Part shown: one piece after another, positions 1 through 11,581 of the stretch
Layout of the letters: each line of letters begins with the position of its first letter
Numbering within the stretch: the first letter of the stretch is position 1
Origin: Scolanthus callimorphus
Taxonomy: Eukaryota > Cnidaria > Anthozoa > Actiniaria > Edwardsiidae
DNA length: 64,000 nucleotides
Direction: 5' to 3'
Assembly (NCBI GenBank): GCA_033964015.1
Contig: CM066913.1
Coordinates: forward strand, 26,128,790 to 26,192,789
Notes under the pieces: model-generated
Told to the model about the DNA's origin: nothing
Database searches by the model: none
Seen by the model: the letters and a program-made list of their open reading frames with translations, nothing else
Translations under genes and position numbers: made by a program

Positions 1-771
1 TTGGCTTGTTTAGCTTCCAAGGAAAGCAGCACAAGCAAAAGGTAATAGGCGAGGTTGATTTTAAACGGAAATTTAGCAGTTTTGTAGCACTGACAACTAA
101 CCATCCACATTCCACGGTCACCTGTATGAATGTATACTTAATCATAGCTTGCTAAAAGCAATTATGTTTTAACAGGTGCCCTGTCTTGTTGGACAAGCCA
201 ACAGCGGAAAAACGAGCTTGCTTGCAGCTGTATTGGAAGTTGTCAACCCCTCGAATGTGGCGCGAGTTACAAAGCAACGCTCGTTCAACAAGGCAATGAT
301 CGATGACAGCACTGAGGTAGTTATCCTAGATGAGGCAACTGCAGACATGATGGATGTGGATGGCTGGAAATTACTCACCCATGGTGGCTGGACAGCTCAT
401 GACGTGAAGTACAGTAGCGCCAAGGGATTTATAAACAAGTATGTCTGGGTGATTTCTTACTTCCGATGCAGACTATAACAACTAGCTAGATGGCAGCGAT
501 TTTGCCCAGGTTCAACGCAGCAAGCTATTTGTTAACCCTTATTATCAGTAAAACATATATTCCTTTTCTTCAGATGCCCTATGATCATTGCATCCCAGGC
601 AGAACTGGCCTTTAAAGATGTAGACAAACCAGCCATGGATGCACGACTTAACGTCTATACGTTCCAAAGTTTAAACAATGTCGATACAGCAGCATTCCAA
701 TGGATTCGAAGTCATCCCGTTCATTGCATCGTATATGCTATCCAGCAGGCCAAGAGGATTCCAGCCTCCAG
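1..771 (+). pseudogene. U0 SF3 helicase, 3' part (partial at window edge)
   Basis: This is the 3' part of an intron-containing superfamily 3 helicase, the type used by small DNA viruses and related replicons to unwind their origins. Exon a ends at 41 before a GT. Exon b is 176-438 and exon c starts at 574; the introns are GT-AG and the joins keep the frame. Exon b has Walker A GQANSGKT, Walker B VVILDEAT and a B'-like KLLTHGGWTAHDVKY. Exon c opens with motif C, CPMIIASQ. At 771/772 the helicase stops abruptly and runs into antisense of the recombinase gene, so the real C-terminus is missing. The SF3 subfamily is not assigned. Confidence 0.75.
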
Positions 772-791
772 CGTGTTCAGAGGTGGTGTTC

Positions 792-2320
792 CTACATGGC
801 GCTTATGTGCGAGTACTTCCTTTTCGGGTTCCACATCATCTGTCGAGGAGCTCTCCGATTTTTCGCCTTGCTCTTGCGAGGATGTCGACTTGTCTGAAAG
901 GCGTGCGCGAACATCGTCATCAAGTTCTGACCCCTTGTCACATTGCAGTTCCTTGAGAAACGTGTGCGCCTTGGTTGCACTTCGCGCGACCTCTGTTTTT
1001 GGTAGTGTACTTTGGCGACAATAGACCTGTGTTTCTGGTCCTCCGAGATGGTTCTTTGCGCAGTGCTGTCCAGGTTTCTTGAACTGGCCGTCTCTACAAT
1101 TTGTCGAACGCGCGTGGGATGAACATACTTGCCGGTTGCGTCAACACTAGCTTGCTCATCGATTCGCCTAGCTTGCTGTGTTGGCCGCCGTTTTTTGTCA
1201 CCAATACGAAATCGCACGTGGGCTTTAAACGAGGTCGGATGTGAGAGATATAGCCATCCAGTACTTGCATATTTGTATCTGTCAGATAAATAGAGTCAAA
1301 CCCATATTTCGGTGCAGTCTTGAACATTTTCTAATCAATAAATCCGCCGTTTGTCTTGGCCTTGATAACCATGTCAACAGTCAAATACTGATACGTCATT
1401 GGGCGAGAACCTTTGACCTTTATAAACAAAAATAAGCGCAAGGAATTTGGTAGCAAATGACAAGTCTAACGGAGATGCCACGCTTTGTTTTTCCTTGCAC
1501 GATTTAAGCACGCTTTCGTAGCGTGGTAAGTGCTGCGCAACTGCTTCCAAAGCTCTTCTAACGTCGCCCAGTGTCCTTTAGCCTCTAATGCTTCTATGTC
1601 AAGGTCGCCATTCCACTGAATGCGCATCATTTTAGAAACTGTTCTGCGTACCTTTTTCAAGTAGACTTCCGTGGTAGAAAAATTACTTAGCACCTTTGCC
1701 GACGCTCCGTTTACCTTTCTAAAATCTATAAGTTCTGCAATTGCGTCGATGTACCCCACCCGCCCAGCATGCCCAAGCTTCCATTCATCCTGAAGCACGT
1801 CAATAAACTTAAAAAGCAGATTAGGAGAGCACAAACTGAAGTCTATTATCTCAATGTTAGGTCTTCTTCGTCTTCGCAGCAAATTTCAAGAACTTCAAGC
1901 ACCTGCTAACTATTTGCCGAGCTTGGCGATCACTTTTACAGCCACCTCCAGTGCCAGTTAGCCACGAAAAAACTTGCTGAGCAATTTTACTTGAAATGTC
2001 ATACGTAGGCATTGATCTCAAATTACGCGCAGAGTTCCCAGCAGCTTCACGTTTTACAGAGGTACTCAAATTCTCTTTAGCAAGGTTGATATCAGGCTTT
2101 TCGTCAAAGTAATAAAACCAAAGATGCTTTATCTTTACGTGTTTTCTGCATCCTCGCTGTGTGGCGAATCCATCGTGTTCGCATTCTTGAACTGGACAGT
2201 GAAAAAGGCCATCCACTTCGTCTTCCTCTAGGTGAAGTCTTTTAGGCTTGAGCGAAGCATTCGGTAATTAGCCTGCGAAAGCCGACGCCACTTAGCGCTC
2301 GTCGAAAGAGACTCCCGCAA
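792..2320 (-). pseudogene. U0 zinc-finger tyrosine recombinase
   Basis: The minus strand reads from about 2320 to a TAG at 792-794, roughly 500 codons. Near the N-terminus is a C2H2 finger (CPVQEC, then H-x4-H, about 2110-2200). The C-terminal half has the tyrosine recombinase signature: box I arginine in GSRPMTYQYLT (about 1385-1410), HPTR as the HxxR motif (about 1112-1128), and IVAKVHYQK with the presumed nucleophile Tyr at 1002-1004. Such enzymes cut and rejoin DNA at short inverted sites; Crypton-type transposons use them. Frame breaks occur near 1142 (shared by most units), near 1550 and near 1865, so this copy is dead. The true start is unclear: no ATG lies in the extended frame before 2216. 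Confidence 0.75.
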
Positions 2321-2592
2321 AGAGGCGTCTGCGCGCTCAAGCCCAAACATTCCATACTGATGACGTATTTTGACCCAGATCTGGTCAGAAGTATTACGCA
2401 GCCAGTTTGACTGTTTGATATTTAATTTTTATAGCATACAAAGCATTTTATAGCAAGGTATTCAAGTAAGACGAAAGAAGATGCAACAAAGTTAAAATGG
2501 ACACGCAATTCTTTGACCAGCTCTTGGTCAGAATACGTCAATCATGTCTGATTGCTTCGTAAAATGCTTTTTTTTTTGCTTACTTGTTTTAG
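2321..2592. promoter_or_regulatory. U0/U1 divergent spacer with candidate recombination sites A and B
   Basis: The spacer lies between the 5' end of the recombinase gene (-) and the splice acceptor of the next helicase gene (+). Site A (2368-2390) reads TTTTGACC-CAGATCT-GGTCAGAA. Site B (2511-2533) reads CTTTGACC-AGCTCTT-GGTCAGAA; in other units its left arm is TTCTGACC. Two 8-bp inverted arms around a 7-bp spacer is the usual layout of a tyrosine recombinase core site. AT-rich TATA-like stretches lie between the sites. A T-rich tract precedes the acceptor at 2592. The recombination role is inferred. Confidence 0.5.
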
Positions 2593-3793
2593 TTGGCAAT
2601 GAAAGCACTGAACTACGCCCTTGCAAAAGGTACTTTGTACAAGCTGGATTCACGAGCAGTCTACACGTACCAACCCAAAGGTGACATTAAGTCATTCATT
2701 GGAACACTGGAAGGGAATGAGGCATTCAAAGATCGCCTGGTAAGTATGGCAAGAAGGTGAACGAGAGGTTATCTAATCCAGACAGCCAGGTCACCGACAA
2801 ATACGTGTTAACTATGATTAATTGAAGTTCGAAATGGATGGTGTCTCTCCATTTCAAAACGGCAGTTTCTTCAACGTGCCATCAACAAGAGTGAAGTGAA
2901 ATGGTCTTGTTACGCCACGAGCATACTTTAGTTATGACCATACATCCAATGAGGATTGCCCATATTTCCGTGGGATATTGGAAAACAGCTTGTCCCCTAG
3001 CGACATTTCCTAGTTCTGCGAAGACTTCCTTGGCTTGTTTAGCTTCCAAGGAAAGCAGCACAAGCAAAAGGTAATAGGCGAGGTTGATTTTAAACGGAAA
3101 TTTAGCAGTTTTGTAGCACTGACAACTAACGATCCACATTCCACGGTCACCTGTATGAATGATACTTAATCATAGCTTGCTAAAAGCAATTATGTTTTAA
3201 CAGGTGCCCGTCTTGTTGGACAAGCCAACAGCGGAAAAACGAGCTTGCTTGCAGCTGTATTGGAAGTTGTCAACCCCTCGAATGTGGCGCGAGTTACAAA
3301 GCAACGCTCGTTCAACAAGGCAATGATCGATGACAGCACTGAGGTAGTTATCCTAGATGAGGCAACTGCAGACATGATGGATGTGGATGGCTGGAATTAC
3401 TCACCCATGGTGGCTGGACAGCTCATGACGTGAAGTACAGTAGCGCCAAGGGATTTATAAACAAGTATGTCTGGGTGATTTCTTACTTCCGATGCAGACT
3501 ATAACAACTAGTAGATGGCAGCGATTTGCCCAGGTTCAACGCAGCAAGCTATTTGTTAACCCTTATTATCAGTAAAACATATATTTCCTTTTCTTCAGAT
3601 GCCCTATGATCATTGCATCCCAGGCAGAACTGGCCTTTAAAGATGTAGACAAACCAGCCAGATGCACGACTTAACGTCTATACGTTCTAAAGTTAAACAA
3701 TGTCGATACAGCAGCATTCCAATGGATTCGAAGTCATCCCGTTCATTGCATCGTATATGCTATCCAGCAGGCCAAGAGGATTCCAGCCTCCAG
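2593..3793 (+). pseudogene. U1 SF3 helicase remnant
   Basis: Exon a is 2593-3070 (first ATG at 2599), exon b 3204-3464 and exon c 3599-3793. Exon a encodes the N-terminal region starting MKALNYALAKG, which I do not recognise as a known domain. Lesions include one-base losses near 2795 and 2900, a lost base at the start of exon b (about 3209), a lost base near 3396 and a 3-base loss near 3660. It also has the in-frame TAG at about 3011, shared with most units. Fusion to antisense recombinase sequence occurs at 3793/3794. Confidence 0.7.
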
Positions 3794-3813
3794 CGTGTTC
3801 AGAGGTGGTGTTC

Positions 3814-5330
3814 CTACATGGCGCTTATGTGCGAGTACTTCCTTTTCGGGTTCCACATCATCTGTCGAGGAGCTCTCCGATTTTTCGCCTTGCTCTTGCG
3901 AGGATGTCGACTTGTCTGAAAGGCGTGCGCGAACATCGTCATCAAGTTCTGACCCTTGTCACATTGCAGTTCCTTGAGAAACGTGTGCGCCTTGGTTGCA
4001 CTTCGCGCGACCTCTGTTTTTGGTAGTGTACTTTGGCGACAATAGACCTGTGTTTCTGGTCCTCCGAGATTGTTCTTTGCGCAGTGCTGTCCAGGTTTCT
4101 TGAACTGGCCGTCTCTACAATTTGTCGAACGCGCGTGGGATGAACATACTTGCCGGTTGCGTCAACACTAGCTTGCTCATCGATTCGCCTAGCTTGCTGT
4201 GTTGGCCGCCGTTTTTTGTCAACAATACGAAATCGCACGTGGGCTTTAAACGAGGTCGGATTGTGAGAGATATAGCCATCCAGTACTTGCATATTTGTAT
4301 CTGTCAGATAAATAGAGTCAAACCCATATTTCGGTGCAGTCTTGAACATTTTCTAATCAATAAATCCGCCGTTTGTCTTGGCCTTGATAACCATGTCAAC
4401 AGTCAAATACTGATACGTCATTGGGCGAGAACCTTTGACCTTTATAAACAAATAAAGCGCAAGGAATTTGGTAGCAAATGACAAGTCTAACGGAGATGCC
4501 ACGCTTTGTTTTTCCTTGCACGATTTTAAGCACGCTTTCGTAGCGTGGTAAGTGCTGCGCAACTGCTTCCAAAAGCTCTTCTAACGTCGCCCAGTGTCCT
4601 TTAGCCTCTAATGCTTCTATGTCAAGGTCGCCATTCCACTGAATGCGCATCATTTTAGAAAATGTTCTGCGTACCTTTTTCAGTAGAACTTCCGTGGTAG
4701 AAAAATTATTAGCACCTTTGCCGACGCTCCGTTTACCTTTCTAAAATCGATAAGTTCTGCAATTGCGTCGATGTACCCCACCCGCCCAGCATGCCCAAGC
4801 TTCCATTCATCCTGAAGCACGTCAATAAACTTAAAAAGCAGATTAGTGAAGCACAAACTGAAGTCTATTATCTCAAATGTTAGGTCTTCTTCGTCTTCGC
4901 AGCAAAAATTTCAAGAACTTCAAGCACCTGCTAACTATTTGCCGAGCTTGGCGATCACTTTTACAGCCACCTCCAGTGCCAGTTAGCCACGAAAAAACTT
5001 GCTGAGCAATTTTACTTGAAATGTCATACGTAGGATTGATCTCAAATACGCGCAGAGTTCCCAGCAGCTTCACGTTTTACAGAGGTACTCAAATTCTCTT
5101 TAGCAAGGTTGATATCAGGCTTTCGTCAAAGTAATAAAACCAAAGATGCTTTATCTTTACGTGTTTTTCTGCATCCTCGCTGTGTGGCGAATCCCGTGTT
5201 CGCATTCTTGAACTGGACAGTGAAAAAGGCCATCCACTTCGTCTTCCTCTAGGTGAAGTCTTAAGGCTTGAGCGAAGCATTCGCGTAATTTAGCCTGCGA
5301 AAGCCGACGCCACTTAGCGCTCGTCGAAAG
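3814..5330 (-). pseudogene. U1 zinc-finger tyrosine recombinase
   Basis: Same gene as in U0, with TAG stop at 3814-3816. An extra T near 4261, absent from the other complete short units, lets 4349-3942 stay open in a single frame across the HxxR and Tyr motifs. Reading through there uses a different frame in the stretch before HPTR from the one that looks native. Other indels sit near 3955, 4520, 4710, 5035 and 5195, the last inside the zinc-finger region. Not functional. Confidence 0.7.
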
Positions 5331-5611
5331 AGACTCCCGCAAAGAGGCGTCTGCGCGCTCAAGCCAAACATTCCATACTGATGACGTATTTTGACCCAGA
5401 TCTGGTTCAGAAGTATTACGCAGCCAGTTGACTGTTTGATATTTAATTTTTTAGCATACAAAGCATTTTATAGCAAGGTATTCAAGTAAGACGAAAGAAG
5501 ATGCAACAAAGTTAAATGGACACGCAATTCTTCTGACCAGCTCTTGGTCAGAATACGTCAATCAAGTCTGCTTGCTTCGTAAAATGCTTTTTTTTTGCTT
5601 ACTTGTTTTAG
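5331..5611. promoter_or_regulatory. U1/U2 divergent spacer with sites A and B
   Basis: Site A is at 5389-5412, with one extra T in the right arm (GGTTCAGAA). Site B is at 5531-5553 with perfect arms TTCTGACC / GGTCAGAA around AGCTCTT. The acceptor for the next helicase copy is at 5611. Confidence 0.5.
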
Positions 5612-6497
5612 TTGGCAATGAAAGCACTGAACTACGCCCTTGCAAAAGGTACTTGTACAAGCTGGATTCACGAGCAGTTCTACACGTACCCACCCAAAGG
5701 TGACATTAAGTCATTCATTGGAACACTGGAAGGGAATGAGGCATTCAAAGATCGCCTGTGTAAAGTATGGCAAGAAGGTGAACGAGAGGTTATCTAATCC
5801 AGACAGCCAGGTCACCCGACAAATACGTGTTAAACTATGATTTAATTGAAGTTCGAAATGGATGGGTCTCTCCATTTCAAAACGGCAGTTTCTTCAACGT
5901 GCCATCAACAAGAGTGAAATTGGTCTTGTTACGCCACGAGCATACTTAGTTATGACAAAGACTCCAATGAGGATTGCCCATATTTCCGTGGGATATTGGA
6001 AAACAGCTTGCCCTAGCGACATTTCCTAGTTCTGCGAAGACTTCCTTGGCTTGTTTAGCTTCCAGGGAAAGCAGCACAAGCAAAAGGTAATAGGCGAGGT
6101 TGATTTTAAACGGAAATTTAGCAGTTTTGTAGCACTGACAACTAACGATCCACCATTCCCGGTCACCTGTATGAATGTATACTTAATCATAGCTGGCTAA
6201 AAGCAATTATGTTTTAACAAGTGCCCTGTCTTGTTGGACAAGCCAACAGAGGAAAAAAACGAGCTTGCTTGCAGCTGTATTGGAAGTTGTCAAACCCTCG
6301 AATGTGGCGCGAGTTACAAAGCAACGCTCGTTCAACAAGGCAATGATCGATGACAGCACTGAGGTAGTTATCCTAGATGAGGCAACTGCAGACATGATGG
6401 ATGTGGATGGCTGGAAATTACTCAACCAGGTGGCTGGACAGCTAATGACGTGAAGTACAGTAGTGCCAAGGGATTTATAAACAAGTATGTCTGGGTG
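5612..6497 (+). pseudogene. U2 SF3 helicase remnant, cut by assembly gap
   Basis: Exon a is 5612-6086 and exon b about 6221-6485. The acceptor before exon b is altered (aacaag instead of aacagg), and the Walker A region has extra A residues near 6250 that break the frame. Exon c and the fusion junction fall in the following N run and are absent. Confidence 0.65.
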
Positions 6498-6597
6498 NNN
6501 NNNNNNNNNNNNNNNNNNNNNNNNNNNNNNNNNNNNNNNNNNNNNNNNNNNNNNNNNNNNNNNNNNNNNNNNNNNNNNNNNNNNNNNNNNNNNNNNN
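6498..6597. other. Assembly gap (100 N)
   Basis: Exactly 100 N. The left side is helicase exon b and the right side is the middle of the recombinase gene. About 1.25 kb expected from the other units is missing, so the gap length is nominal. Confidence 0.99.
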
Positions 6598-7090
6598 GAG
6601 CACAAACTGAAGTCTATTATCTCAAATGTTAGGTCTTCTTCGTCTTCGCAGCAAAATTTCAAGAACTTCAAGCACCTGCTAACTATTTGCCGAGTTGGCG
6701 ATCACTTTTACAGCCCCCTCAGTGCCAGTAGCCACGAAAAAACTTGCTGAGCAATTTTACTAGAAATGTCATACGTAGGCATTGATCTCAAATACGCGCA
6801 GAGTTCCCAGCAGCTTCACGTTGTACAGAGGTACTCAAAGTATCTTTAGCAAGGTTGATATCAGGCTTTTCGTCAAAGTAATAAAACCAAAGATGCTTTA
6901 TCTTTACGTGTTTCTGCATCCTCGCTGTGTGGCGAATCCATCGTGTCGCATTCTTGAACTGGCAGTGAAAAAAGGCCATCCACTTCGTCTTCCTCTAGGT
7001 GAAGTCTTTTAGGCTTGAGCGAAGCATTCGGTAATTTAGCCTGCGAAAAGCCGACGCCACTTAGCGCTCGTCGAAAAAGAGACTCCCGCA
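6598..7090 (-). pseudogene. U2 tyrosine recombinase, N-terminal fragment
   Basis: Only the zinc-finger half of the recombinase gene survives, starting at the gap edge. Indels near 6695, 6730, 6838, 6945 and 6962 disrupt the frame. The catalytic half is missing from the assembly. Confidence 0.65.
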
Positions 7091-7354
7091 AAGAGGCGTC
7101 TGCGCGCTCAAGCCAAACATTCCATACTGATGACGTATTTTGACCCAGATCTGGTCAGAAGTATTACGCAGCCAGTTTGACTGTTTGATATTTCTTTTAT
7201 AGCATACAAAGCATTTTATAGAAGGATTCAAGTAAGACGAAGAAGATGCAACAAAGTTAAAATGGACACGCAATTCTTCTGACCAGTTGGTCAGAATACG
7301 TCAATCATGTCTGATGCTTCGTTAAAATGCTTTTTTTTTTGCTACTTGTTTTAG
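7091..7354. promoter_or_regulatory. U2/U3 divergent spacer with sites A and B
   Basis: Site A is at 7138-7160 with the usual sequence. Site B (7277-7296) keeps both arms, but its spacer is reduced to 4 bp (AGTT). The acceptor is at 7354. Confidence 0.45.
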
Positions 7355-8547
7355 TTGGCAATGAAGCACTGAACTACGCCCTTGCAAAAGGTACTTTGTA
7401 CAAGCTGGATTCACGAGCAGTCTACAAGTACCCAGCCCAAGGTGACAGTAAGTCATCATTGGAAACCTGGAAGGGAATGAGGCATTCAAAGATCGCTGGT
7501 AAAGTATGGCAAGAAGCGTGAACGAGAGGTTATCTAATCCAGACAGCCAGGTCATCCGACAAATACGTGTTAACTATGATTTAATTGAAGTTCGAAATGG
7601 ATGGTGTCTCTCCATTTCAAAACGGCAGTTTCTTCAACGTGCCATCAACAAGAGTGAAATGGTCTTCTTGTACGCCACGAGCATACTTTAGTATGACCAT
7701 ACATCCAATGAGGATTGCCCATATTTCCGTGGGATATTGGAAAACAGCTTGTCCCCTAGCGACATTCCCAGTTCTGCGAAGACTTCCTTGGCTTGTTTAG
7801 CTTCCAAGGAAGCAGCACAAGCAAAAGGTAATAGGCGACTTGTTTTTAAACGGAAATTTAGCAGTTTTGTAGCACTGACAACTAACCATCCACATTCCCG
7901 GTCACCTGTATGAATGTATACTTAATCATAGCTGCTAAAAGCAATTATGTTTTAACAGGTGCCCTGTCTTGTTGGACAAGCCAACAGCGGAAAAAGAGCC
8001 TTGCTTGCAGCTGTATTGGAAGTTGTCAACCCCTCGAATGTGGCGCGAGTTACAAAGCAACGCTCGTCAACAAGGCAATGATCGATGACAGCACTGAGGT
8101 AGTTATCCTAGATGAGGCAACTGCAGACATGATGGATGTGGATGGCTGGAAATTACTCACCCAGGGTGCTGGACAGCTCATAACGTGAAGTACAGTAGCG
8201 CCAAGGGATTTATAAACAAGTGTCTGGGTGATTTCTACTTCCGATGCAGACTATAACAACTAGCTAGGTGGCAGCGATTTTGCCCAGGTTCATCGCAGCA
8301 AGCCTTTGTTAACCCTTATTATCAGTAAAAGATATATTTCCTTTCTTCAGATGCCCTATGATCATTGCATCCCAGGCAGAACTGGCCTTAAAGATGTAGA
8401 CAAACCAGCCATGGATGCACGACTTAACGTCTATACGTTCCAAAGTTTAAACAATGTCGATACAGCAGCATTCCAATGGATTCGAAGTCATCCCGTTCAT
8501 TGCATCGTATATGCTATCCAGCAGGCCAAGAGGATTCCAGCCTCCAG
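7355..8547 (+). pseudogene. U3 SF3 helicase remnant
   Basis: Exon a is 7355-7827, exon b 7959-about 8218 and exon c 8351-8547. Several one-base losses occur: near 7365, 7460 and 7690; at the usual TAG site (about 7775, where an indel removes the stop but shifts frame); in Walker A (about 7995); and near 8068 and 8166. Exon c continues in frame past the 8547/8548 junction into antisense recombinase DNA, giving an open stretch to about 8731. Confidence 0.65.
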
Positions 8548-8567
8548 CGTGTTCAGAGGTGGTGTTC

Positions 8568-10080
8568 CTACATGGCGCTTATGTGCGAGTACTTCCTTTT
8601 CGGGTTCCACATCATCTGTCGAGGAGCTCTCCGATTTTCGCCTTGCTCTTGCGAGGATGTCGACTTGTCTGAAAGGCGTGCGCGAACATCGTCATCAAGT
8701 TCTGACCCCTTGTCACATTGCAGTTCCTTGAGAAAGTGTGCGCCTTGGTTGCACTTCGCGCGACCTCTGTTTTTGATAGTGTACTTTGGCGACAATAGAA
8801 CTGTTGTTTCTGGTCCTCCGAGATGGTTCTTTGCGCAGTGCTGTCCAGGTTTCTTGAACTGGCGTCTCTACAATATCGAAACGCGCGTGGGATGAACATA
8901 ATTGCCGGTTGCGTCAACACTAGCTTGCTCATCGATTCGCCTAGCTTGCTGTGTTGGCCGCCGTTTCTTGTCACCAATACGAAATCGCACGTGGGCTTTA
9001 AACGAGGTCGGATGTGAGAGATATAGCCATCCAGTACTTGCATGTTTGTATCTGTCAGATAAATAGAGTCAAACCATATTTCGCTGCAGTCTTGAACATT
9101 TTCTAATCAATAAATCCGCCGTTTGTCTTGGCCTTGATAACCATGTCAACAGTCAAATACTGATACGTCATTGGGCGAGAACCTTTGACCTTTATAAACA
9201 AAATAAAGCGCAAGGAATTTGGTAGCAAATGACAAGTCTAACGGAGATGCCACGCTTTGTTTTTCCTTGCACGATTTAAGCACGCTTTCGTAGCGTGGTA
9301 AGTGCTGCGCAACTGCTTCCAAAAGCTCTTCTAACGTCGCCCAGTGTCCTTTAGCCTCTAATGCTTCTATGTCAAGGTCGCCATTCCACTGAATGCGCAT
9401 CATTTTAGAAACTGTTCTGCGTACCTTTTTCAAGTAGACTTCCGTGGTAGAAAAATTACTTAGCACCTTTGCCGACGCTCCGTTACCTTTCTAAAATCTA
9501 TAAGTTCTGCAATTGCGTCGATGTACCCACCCGCCCAGCATGCCCAAGCTTCCATCATCCTGAAGCACGTCAATAAACTTAAAAAGCAGATTAGGAGAGC
9601 ACAAACTGAAGTCTATTATCTCAAATGTTAGGTCTTCTTCGTCTTCGCAGCAAAATTTCAAGAACTTCAAGCACCTGCTAACTATTTGCCGAGCTTGGCG
9701 ATCACTTTTACAGCCGCCTCCAGTGCAGTAGCCACGAAAAAACTTGCTGAGCAATTTTACTTGAAATGTCATACGTAGGCATTGATCTCAAATTACGCGC
9801 AGAGTTCCCAGCAGCTTCACGTTTTACAGAGGTACTCAAATTCTCTTTAGCAAGGTTGATATCAGGCTTTTCGTCAAAGTAATAAAACAAAGATGCTTTA
9901 TCTTTACGTGTTTTCTGCATCCTCGCTGTGTGGCGAATCCATCGTGTTCGCATTCTTGAACTGGACAGTGAAAAAGGCATCCACTTCGTCTTCCTCTAGG
10001 TGAAGTCTTTTAGGCTTGAGCGAAGCATTCGGTAATTTAGCCTGCGAAAGCCGACGCCACTTAGCGCTCGTCGAAAGAGA
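8568..10080 (-). pseudogene. U3 zinc-finger tyrosine recombinase
   Basis: TAG stop at 8568-8570. Lesions lie near 8735, 8803, 8870 (in the HPTR region, where bases are lost), 9480, 9530, 9555, 9725 and 9890. The region around 9146-9466 stays open and covers the box I arginine and the helical segment before it. Confidence 0.65.
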
Positions 10081-10359
10081 CTCCCGCAAAGAGGCGTCTG
10101 CGCGCTCAAGCCAAACATTCCATACTGATGACGTATTTGGACCCAGATCTGGTCAGAAGTATTACGCAGCCAGTTTGACTGTTTGATGTTTAATTTTTAT
10201 AGCATACAAAGCATTTTATATCAAGGTATTCAAGTAAGACGAAAGAAGATGCAACAAAGTTAAAATGGACACGCAATTCTTCTGACCAGCTCTTGGTCAG
10301 AACGTCAATCATGTCTGATTGCTTCGTAAAATGCTTTTTTTTTTGCTTACTTGTTTTAG
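10081..10359. promoter_or_regulatory. U3/U4 divergent spacer with sites A and B
   Basis: Site A (10136-10158) has TTTGGACC as left arm. Site B (10280-10302) has perfect 8-bp arms and the AGCTCTT spacer. The helicase acceptor is at 10359. Confidence 0.5.
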
Positions 10360-11571
10360 TTGGCAATGAAAGCACTGAACTACGCCCTTGCAAAAGGTAC
10401 TTTGTACAAGCTGGATTCACGAGCAGTCTACACGTACCAACCCAAAGGTGACATTAAGTCATTCATTGAACACTGGAAGGGAATGAGGCATTCAAAGATC
10501 GCCTGGTAAAGTATGGCAAGAAGGTGAACGAGAGGTTATCTAATCCAGACAGCCAGGTCATCCGACAAATACGGTTAACTATGATTTAATTGAAGTTCGA
10601 AATGGATGGTGTCTCTCCATTTCTAAACGGCAGTTTCTTCAACGTGCCATCAACAAGAGTGAAATTGGTCTTGTTACGCCACGAGAATACTTTAGTTATG
10701 ACCATACATCCAATGAGGATTGCCCATATTTCCGTGGGATATTGGAAAACAGCTTGTCCCCTAGCGACATTTCCTAGTTCTGCGAAGACTTCCTTGGCTT
10801 GTTTAGCTTCCAAGGAAAGCAGCACAAGCAAAAGGTAATAGGCGAGGTTGATTTTAAACGGAAATTTAGCAGTTTTGTAGCACTGACAACTAACCATCCA
10901 CATTCCACGGTCACCTGTATGAATGTATACTTAATCATAGCTTGCTAAAAGCAATTATGTTTTAACAGGTGCCCTGTCTTGTTGGACAAGCCAACAGCGG
11001 AAAAACGAGCTTGCTTGCAGCTGTATTGGAAGTTGTCAACCCCTCGAATGTGGCGCGAGTTACAAAGCAACGCTCGTTCAAACAAGGCAATGATCGATGA
11101 CAGCACTGAGGTAGTTATCCTAGATGAGGCAACTGCAGACATGATGGATGTGGATGGCTGGAAATTACTCACCCAGTGGTGGCTGGACAGCTCATGACGT
11201 GAAGTACAGTAGCGCCAAGGGATTTATAAACAAGTATGTCTGGGTGATTTCTTACTTCCGATGCAGACTATAAAACTAGCTAGATGGCAGCGATTTTGCC
11301 CAGGTTCAACGCAGCAAGCTATTGTTAAACCTTATTATCAGTAAAACATATATTTCCTTTTCTTCAGATGCCCTATGATCATTGCATCCCAGGCAGAACT
11401 GGCCTTTAAAGATGTAGACAAACCAGCCATGGATGCACGACTTAACGTCTATACGTTCCAAAGTTTAAACAATGTCGATACAGCAGCATTCCAATGGATT
11501 CGAAGTCATCGTTCAGCATCGTATATGCTATCCAGCAGGCCAAGAGGATTCCAGCCTCCAGCGTGTTCAGA
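10360..11571 (+). pseudogene. U4 SF3 helicase remnant
   Basis: Exon a is 10360-10834, exon b 10969-11233 and exon c 11368-11571. It carries the shared TAG at about 10775, an extra A near 11080 in exon b, an extra base near 11177, and small losses near 11510 in exon c. Walker A and Walker B coding are still visible. Confidence 0.65.
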
Positions 11572-11581
11572 GGTGGTGTTC

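Noticed and set aside
792..1217. Short-unit recombinase block treated as a separate RNA-binding or basic protein
   Set aside because: It is the C-terminal frame of the recombinase after the shared frame break, not an independent gene.
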